Shown: positions 39,862 to 50,301 of the stretch, one piece after another
Layout of the letters: every line of letters starts with the position of its first letter
How positions within the stretch are numbered: position 1 is the stretch's first letter
Position numbers and translations under genes: made by a program
NCBI RefSeq assembly: GCF_000429665.1
Contig: NZ_AUCH01000004.1
Coordinates: forward strand, 1 to 64,000
DNA length: 64,000 nt
Direction of reading: 5' to 3'
Source of the DNA: Azovibrio restrictus DSM 23866
Lineage (GTDB): Bacteria; Pseudomonadota; Gammaproteobacteria; Burkholderiales; Rhodocyclaceae
The notes under the pieces: generated by a model
What the model saw: only the letters and a program-made list of their open reading frames with translations
Database searches by the model: none
What the model was told of the DNA's origin: nothing

Positions 39862-41669
39862 GGGGTTTTCCCGCTTTCTTCGTGGTCGACCGCAACATGC
39901 CGCCCGGCCGGGTCCAGGGCCCAGTGGCGGGCCGTTTCGTAACTGCGCCAGAGGCGCCCATAGACGCCGCCGGCATCGACCAGGGCCTGGTGCCGGCCAC
40001 TTTCGGCCAGCCGGCCCCGGTCGAAAACGAGGATCTGGTCGGCGTCGCGGATGGTATTGAGGCGGTGGGCGACCATGATCACCGTCTTGCCGCGCATCAG
40101 CTCGGACAGGGCGGCGATCAGGGCCGCCTCGTTTTCCGGGTCGGCGAAGGCGGTGGCCTCGTCGAGCACCAGGATCGGCCGGTTCTGCAGGATCGCCCGG
40201 GCGATGGTGATGCGCTGGCGCTGGCCGCCGGAGAGGAAGGCGCCGCGTTCGCCGGCCAGGGTCTCGTAGCCCTCGGGCAGGGCGCTGATGAAGTCGTGGG
40301 CCTGGGCCGCCCGGGCCGCCGCGACCACCGCCGCCATGTCGGCCTCGGGTACGCCGAGGCGGATGTTGGCGGCGATGCTGTCGGCGAACAGGAAGGTGTC
40401 CTGGAAGACGAAGGCCACGTGGCGCAGCAATTCGTCGTTGTCCAGGTCGCGCAGGTCCACGCCGCCGATGCGGATGCTCCCGGCCGCAACGTCCCAGAAG
40501 CGCGGAATCAGCCGGGCGACGGTGCTCTTGCCGGCGCCGGAAGGGCCGACCAGGGCGGTGATGCTGCCCGGCGGCACGCGAAAGCTGACCTCGCTGAGGG
40601 CCTCGTCGGCGTCGGCGGTGTAGCGGAAGCTGACCCCCTCGAACTCGATCGAGGTATCGGCCGGCCGCTGCCCGGGCCGGGCCGGGGCCGGCAGCACCGG
40701 AGTGGCCAGCACCTGGCCGATGCGCGCGATCGAAAGCTTCACCTTGTCCACCATGTGGCTCAGGCTCATGGCCGGCATCATCGCCTCGGCCATGCCGGTG
40801 CCGACCAGCAGCACCGCCAGCCAGGTGGCGAAGCCGAGCTGTGCGTGCCAGTTCAGCCAGGCGCCTAGCCAGAGCAGGACCAGCAGGGTGGGCAGGGGAT
40901 TGAGCAGGGCCATGGAAAAGCGGGCCGGGAAGCCGGCCTCCCGGTACCACTCGCTGAGCATCGCCCGGTAGGCTTCCAGGGCCTGCTGATAGCGGCCGAA
41001 AGTCGCCTGGCCGCTATCGAAGGTGCGCACCACCGGCATCGCCTGGACGAACTCGACCACGGCGGCGCTGACCTGTTCCCGGGCCGCGTTGTAACGGCGC
41101 ACCATCTCCTGGCGATTGCGCATGGCCAGGCTGAGGACACCGAAGCCGACCAGCAGCACCGCCAGCGCCCCCAGGGCCAGGCGCCAGTCGAGCCAGAGCA
41201 GGGCGACCAGGGTCAGGACCGGGGTGACGTAGGCGCGGGCGTAGAGCGGCGTGCTGTCGGCGACGAAAACGTGCAGGGCCTTCACGTCGTCGTGGATGAC
41301 CTTGGCCAGGGCCGCAGCACCGACGCTTTCGACATAGCCCATGGGCACCTGCGCCAGGTGACGGCTCAGTTGCTGGCGGAGCAGGGTTTCCAGGCGGAAG
41401 GCGGCGTAGTGGGACTGGTCGAAGGCGGTCAGGCGCAGCAGGTAGGCGAGCACGGTGCAGGCAAGGACGCCGGCCCCGGCCTGCCAGGGCCAGTCGCCCG
41501 GGTGCTCGAGCAGTTGCTGCACGGCGAGGGCCAGCAGGCCCATGGCGACGAGTCCGGCCATGGCGGCCAGGACCGCCAGGGCCATGGCCAGGCGGATCTG
41601 GCCGCGTACCGGGTCCATGATCCGCCAGGGGCTGGCCGCCGGCGGGGTGGGGAGGTCAGTGTGGGGCAT
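39858..41669 (-). CDS. ABC half-transporter of exporter fold (siderophore import type, first half)
   Basis: 603 residues. Transmembrane domain to ~330 with helices at about 25-50, 66-82, 148-180 and 255-300; ATPase with Walker A GPSGAGKS (375-382), signature LSGGQ (479-483), Walker B ILVLDE (499-504) and MVAHRLNTI. The post-Walker B residues EATAFADPENEAAL are intact. It overlaps the upstream permease gene by 14 bp and the downstream half by 4 bp. Probable heterodimer with 38083-39861. Confidence 0.9.
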   Translation of the reverse strand: MPHTDLPTPPAASPWRIMDPVRGQIRLAMALAVLAAMAGLVAMGLLALAVQQLLEHPGDWPWQAGAGVLACTVLAYLLRLTAFDQSHYAAFRLETLLRQQLSRHLAQVPMGYVESVGAAALAKVIHDDVKALHVFVADSTPLYARAYVTPVLTLVALLWLDWRLALGALAVLLVGFGVLSLAMRNRQEMVRRYNAAREQVSAAVVEFVQAMPVVRTFDSGQATFGRYQQALEAYRAMLSEWYREAGFPARFSMALLNPLPTLLVLLWLGAWLNWHAQLGFATWLAVLLVGTGMAEAMMPAMSLSHMVDKVKLSIARIGQVLATPVLPAPARPGQRPADTSIEFEGVSFRYTADADEALSEVSFRVPPGSITALVGPSGAGKSTVARLIPRFWDVAAGSIRIGGVDLRDLDNDELLRHVAFVFQDTFLFADSIAANIRLGVPEADMAAVVAAARAAQAHDFISALPEGYETLAGERGAFLSGGQRQRITIARAILQNRPILVLDEATAFADPENEAALIAALSELMRGKTVIMVAHRLNTIRDADQILVFDRGRLAESGRHQALVDAGGVYGRLWRSYETARHWALDPAGRHVAVDHEESGKTP

Positions 41670-44600
41670 GCAGGTTGTCCTTGGGTTCCCGTTCGTAGGC
41701 TGGCCAGTCGTCCAGGTAGAGGGCCGGGACGCTGGCCTGGGGCGGCGCGTCCCAGTTCAGGCGGCCGTCGATGCTTTGCAGGCGGCGCGCTGCCACCGGG
41801 CTGCCGGCCCCTTGCCAGCCGCCGTCGCGCCAGACCCAGCGTTCGCCGGCAGTGCCGGCGGCGCGGACGTCGGTCGCCAGGGGCGGGCCGAGCCAGCGAT
41901 CCACCTGGTCGGCGGCGGCGACGCTGCCCAGGGCGGCGACCAGATCGCCCTGGCGGCGCAATTGCGCCAGCAGCGCCTGGATTTCCGCCGGGCTGAGCCG
42001 GGCCGCCCAGTTCAGGGCGGCCAGGGGGGCGTAGTCGGCCGGCCAGGCCTGGCGCGGCGCCAGGCTCAGGGGGCCGACCGGGGTTTCGGTGCCGGCCAGG
42101 GCTTCGGTGGTGCGTTGGGCGCCCCGCGTCAGCAGCGCCTGCAGGGCCGCGACCCCGTCTTCCTCGGCGACGCAGAGCAGGCCGATGGCGCCGGGCAGGC
42201 CGCTGGCCAGCCAGGCGCTGCCGGCGCCTTCGCGCAGGTCGGCGGCGTCGGCCACGCTCCGGCGGGCCAGGGCGGCGGCGATGTCGGCGCGTCGGGCGAG
42301 GCGGCCGGTGCCCTGGCCCGCCACGTCCCAGTGGGGCTGTTCGGCGAGCAGCAGCAGGCCGCCGGCCAGGGCTGCGTCGCCATCCCCCGGCGGCAGGCCC
42401 CGGGGCCACTGGGCGACGCTGCTGACGGCAGGGGCGCTGCCCAGGTGGCGGGCGACGCAGCGCTGCATCCGCTGCAGGTCGTCGGCTACCGCCAGGGCGT
42501 CCGCGCCGCGGCTGGCGTCGTGGATCAGCTTGAGCCCGGCGACTTCGGTGGTCCGGGCCCGCTGGGCGGCGAGGGCGGCAAAATCGAGCAGGCCGGCCAG
42601 TTGACCGTCAGCGCCTGCCGCCGGGTGTCCGGCCACTTCCACCCGCCAGCGCCACTGGCCGGCCGGGGCGGCGGCGCCGTCGGCCAGGCTGGCGCGCCAG
42701 GCCGGCAGGGCAAAACCGGCGGCCAGGCCGAGGCGGCTGCGCTCGGCCGGAGTGCGGATCACCCGCTCGCCGTCCAGGCCCAGGCGCGGCATCACCTCCC
42801 GGGCGCGCAGCCAGAAATCGTCGCCGACCAGCCAGGCTGGCCGGGCCAGGACGCCGTCGTCGCTCACCGTCCAGCCGGCCACCGGCAGCCGCCAGGCGAG
42901 TTCGATGCGGCAGTCCCGGGAGCGGCAGTTGGCGGCGGGGATGGCCAGGTGTTCGTCGTCCACGGTGGCGCCGACGCTCTGACCGTCTACCCTGGCGTCG
43001 AGGAGTTCAAAGCCGTGGGGCAGCCGGGCGTGCAGGCTGCTGCCGTGTACCCGCACCCCGTCCAGGGTCCAGTGGCCGCGCAGTTCGCGGCTGGCCGGTA
43101 CGACCTGCAGCAGCACCTCGCCGCCGGCAACGCTGAACTCGGCCGCCGCGGGCAGCCAGCGCCGTTCCCAGTCGGCATCGCCGGCCAGTTCCTGGTCGCG
43201 GGTCTGGTAGCCGCCTTCGACCACGTAACGCTGTTGCAGCCAGGCCGAGCAGCCCGCCAGGGCGACGATGCCGGCGACGACGGCGAGGCCGGGGCCGCCG
43301 AACAGGCCGCGGCGCCATTGCCCGAGGCGGCTGCGCCAGCCGGCATCGCAACCGCGCCGGGTGACGACGGCGGCCAGCGCGACCAGGGTGGCGGCCAGGG
43401 CCAGCTTGAAGGCGTCGCTGGCGATCAGTTTCTCGACCCAGGGCGCGAAGCCGCTCAGGCCGGAGAGGGCGATGCCGACGCCGCGCCCGATCTGGTGGGG
43501 CGGGTAATTGACCAGGCCGACCTCGAAATTGACCACCATGATGAAGGCGGCCAGGATCGCCGCCGCGTGGGCGGTGCCCGGGTGGCGGATCAGGGCGTGC
43601 AGCAGCAGGGTAATCGCCGCCAGCTCCAGGATTGCCGGCAGCAGGACGCCGCCCTGATGCAGCAGGGGCAGCAGGATGGCGGCCTCGGGGGTGGTGAGCA
43701 GGCCGACCAGGATGGTGCCGGCAGCCGGGATGGCGACGCAGACCAGCCCGACCACCAGGGCGGCGACGGCGCGCCCGGCTAGGCGGACCGAGTTGGGGGC
43801 CGGCGTCGCATCGAACATCTCGCACAGGCCGGGCTGCTCGTCGCGGCGGGCAGCCAGGCCGACCATCGCCGCGGTCATGAAGACGACGATCAGGTAGAAG
43901 GTCTGGGTGAGCACCGGCGAGACGAACTCGGCGCGGGCCTGCATCGGTCCCCAGGCGTGCTGGATGCCGTGCACGAAGGCGGCGGCGACGGCGAGCAGGA
44001 CCAGCAGGGCGACGGCGATCCACAGGCTGCGCCGGGCCAGGATCAGGCGCGCCTGCCAGGCGGATTCGGCGACCACGGCGGCCAGCCAGGAACTGCGCTG
44101 GACCGGGCCGGGCAGCGGCGCGCTGGCGGATTTTGCCGAAATCTGATGGTCGACCGTCAATTTCCGCGAATTTCCCTCGCCGCGGCCGTGCACCAGGCTT
44201 TCCCGCCGCGTCCGCCAGATCGCCAGGGCCAGCAGCAGCAGCGGCAGGCCGCCCCAGAGCAGGCGGTTCCAGGCCAGCGCCGGGGTCAGGGCGAGCAGGG
44301 CGCTGCTCTTCTGCTGCGGCGTCCATTGGTCCACCACCTGGTGCTCGGCCTCGGCAAAGCCGGAGGGATCGAGCACGGTGACCAGGAAGGGATCGGCGTG
44401 GCCGCCCTTGAAGACGATCATCGCCACCATCCAGAACGCCATCAGCAGCGCCGCCACGGCGAAGGCGCCGCCGACGCTGCGGCTGCGCAGGGCGGCGATG
44501 TAATAGAGGGCGCCGGCGCCGGCCGCCAGGGGCAGGGTGAAGATCAGGAAGGCCCAGGCGAAGGCGGCCCAGGGCGCGGCGGCCACCGAACCGGGGGGCA

Positions 44601-45012
44601 CCGCGCCCAGGCTTTCGAGCAGGGGCGCCAGCAGGAAGCCGAGAATCTGCGAGGTGCCGAGCAGCAGGGCCACCCCGAGGGCGCCCAGGTAGCGGGCGGC
44701 GAGCAGTTGGCGCAGGGAAACCGGGGCGGCGAGCACGACCTCGTGCAGTTGCGCGGCCCGGTCGCGCACGATGGGCTGGGCGAAGACCCAGGCCCAGGCG
44801 AAGAACAGGAAGAAGGCGTCGCCCGAAGTCATCATGTAGACCAGGGCCGGAGCGTTGCGCGGGATGTCCACGGCGCCCATGGAGCGCAGGTTGTCGGCGC
44901 TGGTCATGACGACCAGGATGTAGGCGCTGAGCACCAGGTAGATCAGCGGCAGCACGCCGCCCTTGAGGCCGGCCCGGAACTCGTGCCAGGCCTCGCGCAG
45001 GAGGAAGTTCAT
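41656..45012 (-). CDS. ABC-2 permease fused to a degenerate M1-aminopeptidase-like domain
   Basis: 1118 residues. Residues ~15-260 and ~325-600 are two six-helix ABC-2 type membrane domains (first: LKGGVLPLIYLVLSAYILVVM; second: RSLWIAVALLVLLAVAAAF). Residues ~630-1118 are soluble and resemble the M1-peptidase half of 'ABC permease/M1 aminopeptidase' proteins. The zinc site HEXXH is absent, and the WLxEG motif reads AWLASGLPG, without the catalytic Glu. So the enzyme half is dead or repurposed. The start codon is adjacent to the stop of the ATPase gene, so the two form an ABC-2 transporter. The domain might act as an extracytoplasmic binding or docking module; that is a guess. Confidence 0.78.
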   Translation of the reverse strand: MNFLLREAWHEFRAGLKGGVLPLIYLVLSAYILVVMTSADNLRSMGAVDIPRNAPALVYMMTSGDAFFLFFAWAWVFAQPIVRDRAAQLHEVVLAAPVSLRQLLAARYLGALGVALLLGTSQILGFLLAPLLESLGAVPPGSVAAAPWAAFAWAFLIFTLPLAAGAGALYYIAALRSRSVGGAFAVAALLMAFWMVAMIVFKGGHADPFLVTVLDPSGFAEAEHQVVDQWTPQQKSSALLALTPALAWNRLLWGGLPLLLLALAIWRTRRESLVHGRGEGNSRKLTVDHQISAKSASAPLPGPVQRSSWLAAVVAESAWQARLILARRSLWIAVALLVLLAVAAAFVHGIQHAWGPMQARAEFVSPVLTQTFYLIVVFMTAAMVGLAARRDEQPGLCEMFDATPAPNSVRLAGRAVAALVVGLVCVAIPAAGTILVGLLTTPEAAILLPLLHQGGVLLPAILELAAITLLLHALIRHPGTAHAAAILAAFIMVVNFEVGLVNYPPHQIGRGVGIALSGLSGFAPWVEKLIASDAFKLALAATLVALAAVVTRRGCDAGWRSRLGQWRRGLFGGPGLAVVAGIVALAGCSAWLQQRYVVEGGYQTRDQELAGDADWERRWLPAAAEFSVAGGEVLLQVVPASRELRGHWTLDGVRVHGSSLHARLPHGFELLDARVDGQSVGATVDDEHLAIPAANCRSRDCRIELAWRLPVAGWTVSDDGVLARPAWLVGDDFWLRAREVMPRLGLDGERVIRTPAERSRLGLAAGFALPAWRASLADGAAAPAGQWRWRVEVAGHPAAGADGQLAGLLDFAALAAQRARTTEVAGLKLIHDASRGADALAVADDLQRMQRCVARHLGSAPAVSSVAQWPRGLPPGDGDAALAGGLLLLAEQPHWDVAGQGTGRLARRADIAAALARRSVADAADLREGAGSAWLASGLPGAIGLLCVAEEDGVAALQALLTRGAQRTTEALAGTETPVGPLSLAPRQAWPADYAPLAALNWAARLSPAEIQALLAQLRRQGDLVAALGSVAAADQVDRWLGPPLATDVRAAGTAGERWVWRDGGWQGAGSPVAARRLQSIDGRLNWDAPPQASVPALYLDDWPAYEREPKDNLHAPH

Positions 45013-45900
<888 letters not shown>

Positions 45901-45914
45901 GGATACCTCGTGGT

Positions 45915-45953
45915 GAAAAAATGCCGGCGCCCGGGACTAAGCCCGGGAGCGCC
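45915..45953 (-). terminator. hairpin with U-tract between receptor E and the ABC genes
   Basis: On the minus strand GGCGC-CCCGGG pairs with CCCGGG-GCGCC, followed a few bases later by six T. It could be a partial terminator lowering ABC gene expression relative to the receptor. Confidence 0.6.
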
Positions 45954-45983
45954 CGAAAGACCGCCCGCCGGGGCGGCCGGGGA

Positions 45984-48113
45984 TCAGAAGTGGTAGCGGG
46001 CGCCGATGCCGATCCGGCGTGGCTCGCCGAAGCTGGCCATGGTGATGCTGGAGGAGGACATGAAGCCGTTGATGTATTTGGTGTCGGTCAGGTTGTGCAC
46101 GAAGGCGTAGAGGTCCCAGTCGGCGAAGCGGTAGCCGGCCTTGAGATCCACCGTGGTGTGGCCTTTTTCGCGCACGAAGCTTTTCTGGGCGTCGTCGTAG
46201 AACATCACCCGTCCCTGGTTCCGCACATCGACCCGGCCATAGGCCCCGCTGGGGGCGAGATAAGCAGCGCTCAGACGCAGGGTGTGGGAAGGGGTGTTGG
46301 CGATGGTTTCGCCGTCGAAGTTGTGGCTGCCGGTGTCGTAGTCGTCGTACTTGGCGCTGATCAGGCCGAGGGCGCCGCTGAGTTCCCAGTGGCGCGCCGG
46401 TTGCCAGCCCACTTCCAGCTCGGCCCCGGTCGAATGGGCCCTCTTGGCATTGCCGGTGGTGTACAGGGCGCCCTGGGCCTTGTAGATGTGGATGTCCTCG
46501 ATGTTCATGTGGAACAGGTTGGCCGCCAGCGTGACGTTGCCGGCCTGGCCCTTGATGCCGATTTCGTAGTTGTCGGAAATCTGGGGCTCGAAGCGGTTGT
46601 CGGCGGTGCTGCCACCACTGGAAAAGTAGTTGTAGCCGCCGGGCATGTAGCCCTTGGCGTAGGAGACGTAGGCGGTCCAGTTCTTGTGCAGCGGATAGCT
46701 GAGCGCGGCCTTGGGCAGGAAGGTGCTGGCCCGGTTGGTGTCCGCCATGCTGTACATGGCCGGGCCGCTCAGGCCCACCGGCAGGTAGTAGGTGTCGATG
46801 TCGAACTTCTTCTCGATCTGCTGCCAGCGGCCTCCCAGGGTCAGTTCGGCGGCGCCGATGGGGTAGATCAACTGCCCGAACAGGGCCTGGGTCTTGCTGT
46901 CGGTGAGGGAGTGGGCGTCCATGCCGAAACTGCCCAGGTAATCCATGGTGCTGGGGTCGAAGTTGGGGAACTGCATGCCGTAGGGGCCCTGCTCGTGCTT
47001 TTCCTTCTCCAGGTAGAGGCCGGCCACCCAGCGCAGGCCGGTCTTGGCACTGCTGGACAGGCGCAGCTCCTGGGACCAGGTTTCGGTGCGGGAGTTGTTG
47101 AACTGGCTCAGGCCGGTATAGAGGGGGCTGGTGCCGAAGTCAGCGTCGTAGATGCCTTTCATGGTGAAGGTCTTGTGGGTTGTCACCGCATCCAGGGTGA
47201 CGCCGTCCAGGCGCCAGGTGAGGGCCAGACTCTGGGCATCGGTATCGCCGGTTTCCCGGGTCCTGGTGTCATAGCTGGCCTTTTCCGCGTCGCTCCGCCT
47301 GAATTCACTCAGGGAAGTGCCACCGGCCAGGGCCTGGGTATTCTTGTACCAGTGACCGGTGCGCCGGTCCCGGGACAGGGTCAGCTTGGCGTCCAGATCC
47401 GCGTGGGGCGTCCATAACAGGTAGCCCCCCAGTTTGCCGGTCCGGTCTGCATCCGCCTTCTTTTCCATCCCCGGCCAGGTATTCTCGATCCAGCCCTCAC
47501 TGCTGTCGTACTGGCCGTTGATGCCGGCGTACAACTGCTCCTTGAGCAGGGCGCCGGCTGCATTGAAGCTGCTGTAGCGGGTGTCGTTGCTGGATAGCTC
47601 CAGGCCCACCGAGCCGTGCCATGTGTCGCTGGGCTTCTTGGTGACGATGCTGATTACCGCGCCGATGGCGTCCTTCCCGTAGATGGAACCCTGGGGGCCG
47701 CGCAGCACTTCCACCCGCTCCACGTTGGCCAGGGATGGATCGAAACCATAACGGTTGGAGTAGGGAATGCCGTCGATGTAGACGACTACCGGGTTGTTGT
47801 TGGTGAAGATGGAGGTGTTGAGGCCCCGGAAGCTGACGCCCATGCCATTGCCCCCGGCGCCGTTGACGAACATGTTGGGAATCTCGCCGACCACGTCGGC
47901 CACCTTGGTGATGCCCTTTTCCTGGAGTTCGGATTCGCTGATGACGGTGATGCTCTGGGGGATGGACTGGGCATCCTGTTCGATCTTGTTGGCCGAGACG
48001 GTGACCGTGGTCAGCGTCTGGTCATCGGCGGCCTGGACGCTGCTGGTTGCGATCACGGCCATGGCGACGGCCAGCAGGCGGGGACGGGAGGGGAAGGGAA
48101 GGGTTTTTTTCAT
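45984..48113 (-). CDS. TonB-dependent receptor without STN domain (yersiniabactin/pyochelin-receptor-like, module E)
   Basis: 709 residues from ATG 48113 (CCGGA 8 bp upstream; ATG 48119 is too close). Signal peptide (LLAVAMAVIATSSVQA), TonB-box region (LTTVTVSANK), plug with IPQSITVISESELQEKG, VSFRGLNTSIFTNNNPVVVYIDGIPYS and VERVEVLRGPQGSIYGKDAIGA, then a barrel with the terminal PRRIGIGARYHF strand. It lacks the STN domain, so it is not FecIR-controlled; the divergent AraC protein is its likely regulator, as for FptA/FyuA. It lies 27 bp after the methyltransferase gene. Confidence 0.9.
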   Translation of the reverse strand: MKKTLPFPSRPRLLAVAMAVIATSSVQAADDQTLTTVTVSANKIEQDAQSIPQSITVISESELQEKGITKVADVVGEIPNMFVNGAGGNGMGVSFRGLNTSIFTNNNPVVVYIDGIPYSNRYGFDPSLANVERVEVLRGPQGSIYGKDAIGAVISIVTKKPSDTWHGSVGLELSSNDTRYSSFNAAGALLKEQLYAGINGQYDSSEGWIENTWPGMEKKADADRTGKLGGYLLWTPHADLDAKLTLSRDRRTGHWYKNTQALAGGTSLSEFRRSDAEKASYDTRTRETGDTDAQSLALTWRLDGVTLDAVTTHKTFTMKGIYDADFGTSPLYTGLSQFNNSRTETWSQELRLSSSAKTGLRWVAGLYLEKEKHEQGPYGMQFPNFDPSTMDYLGSFGMDAHSLTDSKTQALFGQLIYPIGAAELTLGGRWQQIEKKFDIDTYYLPVGLSGPAMYSMADTNRASTFLPKAALSYPLHKNWTAYVSYAKGYMPGGYNYFSSGGSTADNRFEPQISDNYEIGIKGQAGNVTLAANLFHMNIEDIHIYKAQGALYTTGNAKRAHSTGAELEVGWQPARHWELSGALGLISAKYDDYDTGSHNFDGETIANTPSHTLRLSAAYLAPSGAYGRVDVRNQGRVMFYDDAQKSFVREKGHTTVDLKAGYRFADWDLYAFVHNLTDTKYINGFMSSSSITMASFGEPRRIGIGARYHF

Positions 48114-48140
48114 GATCATATCCGGCGGGTTGGGCGCTGT

Positions 48141-48965
48141 TCAGGCAGGGGTTTTCGTCTTGGCATGCACGATGCAGGGGGACTTGCCGGAGAGACCGGG
48201 GAGGCGGCTCAGCCACGGAAACAGGCAGGCCGGAAAGCCACGCATCCGGGGGTAGTTCTGGATGTGGATGGCGCCCATCAGCGGCGAGCAGCTGCGCAGC
48301 ATCGCTTCCAGTTCGTGCCGGGCAATGCCCCAGGGCATGGGGGGGGTGCGGTAGTGCCGGGTTTTCCAGAACCCTTCGGGGCGCGTGGTCAGCCGCGAGA
48401 ACCAGTGGGGGATGGTGTCGAACATCAGTTCCACTCCCGGGAAGCGGGCGATGATCGCTGCCAGCAGGGTTTTTACCTGGGCTTCCTCGAAGTACATCAG
48501 CAGCCCCTGGGCGGTGACGAAAACGCCCCGGGAGCCATCCACATGATCCATCCAGGACAGGTCCAGGGCGCTCTTGCCCAGGTGGCGGCAGCGTTCGCTG
48601 GGGGCCAGGAAGCGTTCACGGACGGCGATGGATTCCGGCACATCGACGCACAGCCAGCGCACCTGCCCGTCATCGCAGCGCTGGAACTGGGTTTCCAGGC
48701 CGCAGGCCAGTTCCACCACGGTGCCGCCCGGGTGGGCCTGAAGCCAGGGTTGCAGGGCCTGGTCGAAGACCAGGGAGCGGATGGCATGGGAGGAGTCCGG
48801 GTGGCCGAAGCTGCGCAGGTAGTCGTACTGGAGGGATTGGTAGATGCGCACGGCGTCCGGGTCCTGCAGCCAGGCATCGGCGCGCATGGCTTCGCTGGCC
48901 CGGTTGTGCAGGGTCCACAGCATGGTTTCCGGGACGCCGGTGAGATTGCAGGTCTGGGAGGTCAA
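48141..48965 (-). CDS. class I SAM-dependent methyltransferase (LCM/TcmP-like)
   Basis: 274 residues with VVELACGLETQFQR (SAM-binding motif I, GxG-like), RWLCVDVPESIAVRERFL (acidic motif II) and a late GVFVTAQGLLMYFEEAQV segment, the layout of leucine-carboxyl/TcmP-type O-methyltransferases. It is the first gene of the operon in front of receptor E. No siderophore synthesis genes are nearby. It might modify an imported ligand, but its substrate is unknown. Confidence 0.82.
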   Translation of the reverse strand: MTSQTCNLTGVPETMLWTLHNRASEAMRADAWLQDPDAVRIYQSLQYDYLRSFGHPDSSHAIRSLVFDQALQPWLQAHPGGTVVELACGLETQFQRCDDGQVRWLCVDVPESIAVRERFLAPSERCRHLGKSALDLSWMDHVDGSRGVFVTAQGLLMYFEEAQVKTLLAAIIARFPGVELMFDTIPHWFSRLTTRPEGFWKTRHYRTPPMPWGIARHELEAMLRSCSPLMGAIHIQNYPRMRGFPACLFPWLSRLPGLSGKSPCIVHAKTKTPA

Positions 48966-48985
48966 GATGAAATTCTCCGAATGGG

Positions 48986-49022
48986 TTGATTTATCAAATC
49001 GGAGTAGATGATAATAATTCCC
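48986..49022. promoter_or_regulatory. control region between methyltransferase operon and AraC regulator
   Basis: TTGATTTATCAA (48986-48997) is a perfect 12-bp palindrome, 20 bp before the methyltransferase start. AGATGATAATAATTCCC (49005-49021) is a fair Fur-box match. Both lie between the divergent genes, so Fur and a second factor (perhaps the AraC protein) may control them. Confidence 0.5.
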
Positions 49023-49087
49023 GTTTGTCGCGCTACCCGGATCGGATTAGCTGTTGCCCGAATCGGTTCACTGTCCAGGGGGAAAGC

Positions 49088-50041
49088 ATGTCGCTAGCTG
49101 CACGCAGATTTGAGATGAGCAGGGAAATCCGGGCTTCGGAGGTGCTGGCCGATATCTCGGTGCTCGGCCTGGGGCCCGGCCACAGCTGCAATCTGGCCCG
49201 CATTCCTCTTCAGGACGGGGTCGATCTGTTGATCTGGCATGGCTGCTTCGCCCAGCCCCTGGAATTCACGATGCGTGACGACAGCAACCTAGTTCATTTC
49301 GGTTACGTATTGCAGGGGCGGACCCAGTGCGAATTCAGGAGCCAGACCAGGGCCGAATCCCATGAGGTGGGGGCCGGGGCCGGGTATATCCATTTCGGTC
49401 CGGACCGCCTGGGCCGGTTTCGTCACCAGAAAGGGGGGATTGCCAGCGTCACAGTGATGCTCAGACCCGATGTCCTGGCTTCCTGGGAAGACGAGCAGGG
49501 ATGCGGCCTGCGCCAGGAGGTGGGCACCGGCAACTGCTTCATCGATGGCTGCCATGGCCCGGAGCTGCACGCCACGGCCTTGTCCCTGAGTCAGTCCTGC
49601 CGCGCCATGACGGCCGGGGCCGAAGGCCCGGTGCGGAGCCGCCTGTGGATCGAGGGACAGGGCTTGTCCCTGCTGGGCCTGTTCCTGGAAAGCCGCGCTC
49701 CCGCGGCTGACCGGGGCTTCAGTCAGGAAGACCGGTCCCGGTTGCAGCGGGCCCGGGACCTGCTGCTTGCCGATCTGGGCAAGGCCCCCAGCCTGAACGA
49801 CCTGGCTGCCGAGAGCGGCCTGAGCCTGCTCAAGCTGAAGCGGGGCTTCAAGGCCATGTTCGGCAACAGCGTCTACAGCCTGTTTCTGGAGGCGCGCATG
49901 CACGAGGCCAGACGACGTCTGCAGGCGGGCCGGGCGACTGTGACCGAGGTGGCCATGGACCTGGGGTACAGCAACGTCAGCCATTTCTCGGCAGCCTTCC
50001 GCCGGCAGTTCGGGATCAATCCTGCTGCGCTGAAACGCTAG
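49088..50041 (+). CDS. AraC-family regulator, PchR-like
   Basis: 317 residues; GGGGGAAAGC precedes ATG 49088. The N-terminal ~200 form a ligand-sensing domain (LLIWHGCFAQPLEFTMRDDSNLVHFGYVLQG) typical of PchR/YbtA-like regulators of siderophore systems. The C-terminal domain has two helix-turn-helix units (LNDLAAESGLSLLKLKRGFKAMFG and VTEVAMDLGYSNVSHFSAAFRRQFG). Divergent from the methyltransferase-receptor-ABC operon with 122 bp between starts. It probably activates that operon when the cognate ferric siderophore is in the cell. Confidence 0.9.
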   Translation: MSLAARRFEMSREIRASEVLADISVLGLGPGHSCNLARIPLQDGVDLLIWHGCFAQPLEFTMRDDSNLVHFGYVLQGRTQCEFRSQTRAESHEVGAGAGYIHFGPDRLGRFRHQKGGIASVTVMLRPDVLASWEDEQGCGLRQEVGTGNCFIDGCHGPELHATALSLSQSCRAMTAGAEGPVRSRLWIEGQGLSLLGLFLESRAPAADRGFSQEDRSRLQRARDLLLADLGKAPSLNDLAAESGLSLLKLKRGFKAMFGNSVYSLFLEARMHEARRRLQAGRATVTEVAMDLGYSNVSHFSAAFRRQFGINPAALKR

Positions 50042-50173
50042 GGTTTGGGAACGTGGGAATAGTGCGGGCGGACGCTTGCAGGCGTCTGCCTGAGGCTGAT
50101 GGTCTGCTTGAAGCGCAGAAGGGGGAGTCCAGCTACTGGCTGCCGTTCCGGCATGGCTGGGAGACAGGCAAAG

Positions 50174-50201
50174 AAAAAGCCCTGACAGGTCAGGGCTTTT
50201 T
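50174..50201. terminator. bidirectional rho-independent terminator
   Basis: AAAAAGCCCTGAC / GTCAGGGCTTTTT, perfect 13-bp arms with a two-base top. It can end both the AraC gene (plus) and tRNA-Ser (minus). Confidence 0.9.
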
Positions 50202-50210
50202 CTCGAATCC

Positions 50211-50301
50211 TGGCGGAGAGGGGGGGATTCGAACCCCCGTCAGGGTATTACCCTGAACACGCTTTCCAGGCGTGCGACTTAAACCACTCATCCACCTCTC
50301 C
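50211..50301 (-). tRNA. tRNA-Ser (GGA)
   Basis: 91 nt with encoded CCA. Acceptor GGAGAGG/CCTCTCC, anticodon arm CACGC-CTGGAAA-GCGTG giving GGA, a long variable arm (CAGGGTAATACCCTG) typical of serine tRNA, and a T arm with GGTTCGAATCC. Confidence 0.96.

Noticed and set aside
41656..45012. HEVVL in the permease as a zinc-peptidase site
   Set aside because: It lies in the membrane domain near residue 90 and lacks the second histidine of HEXXH.
48986..48997. FNR site reading of TTGATTTATCAA
   Set aside because: The half-sites are separated by two bases; FNR needs four.
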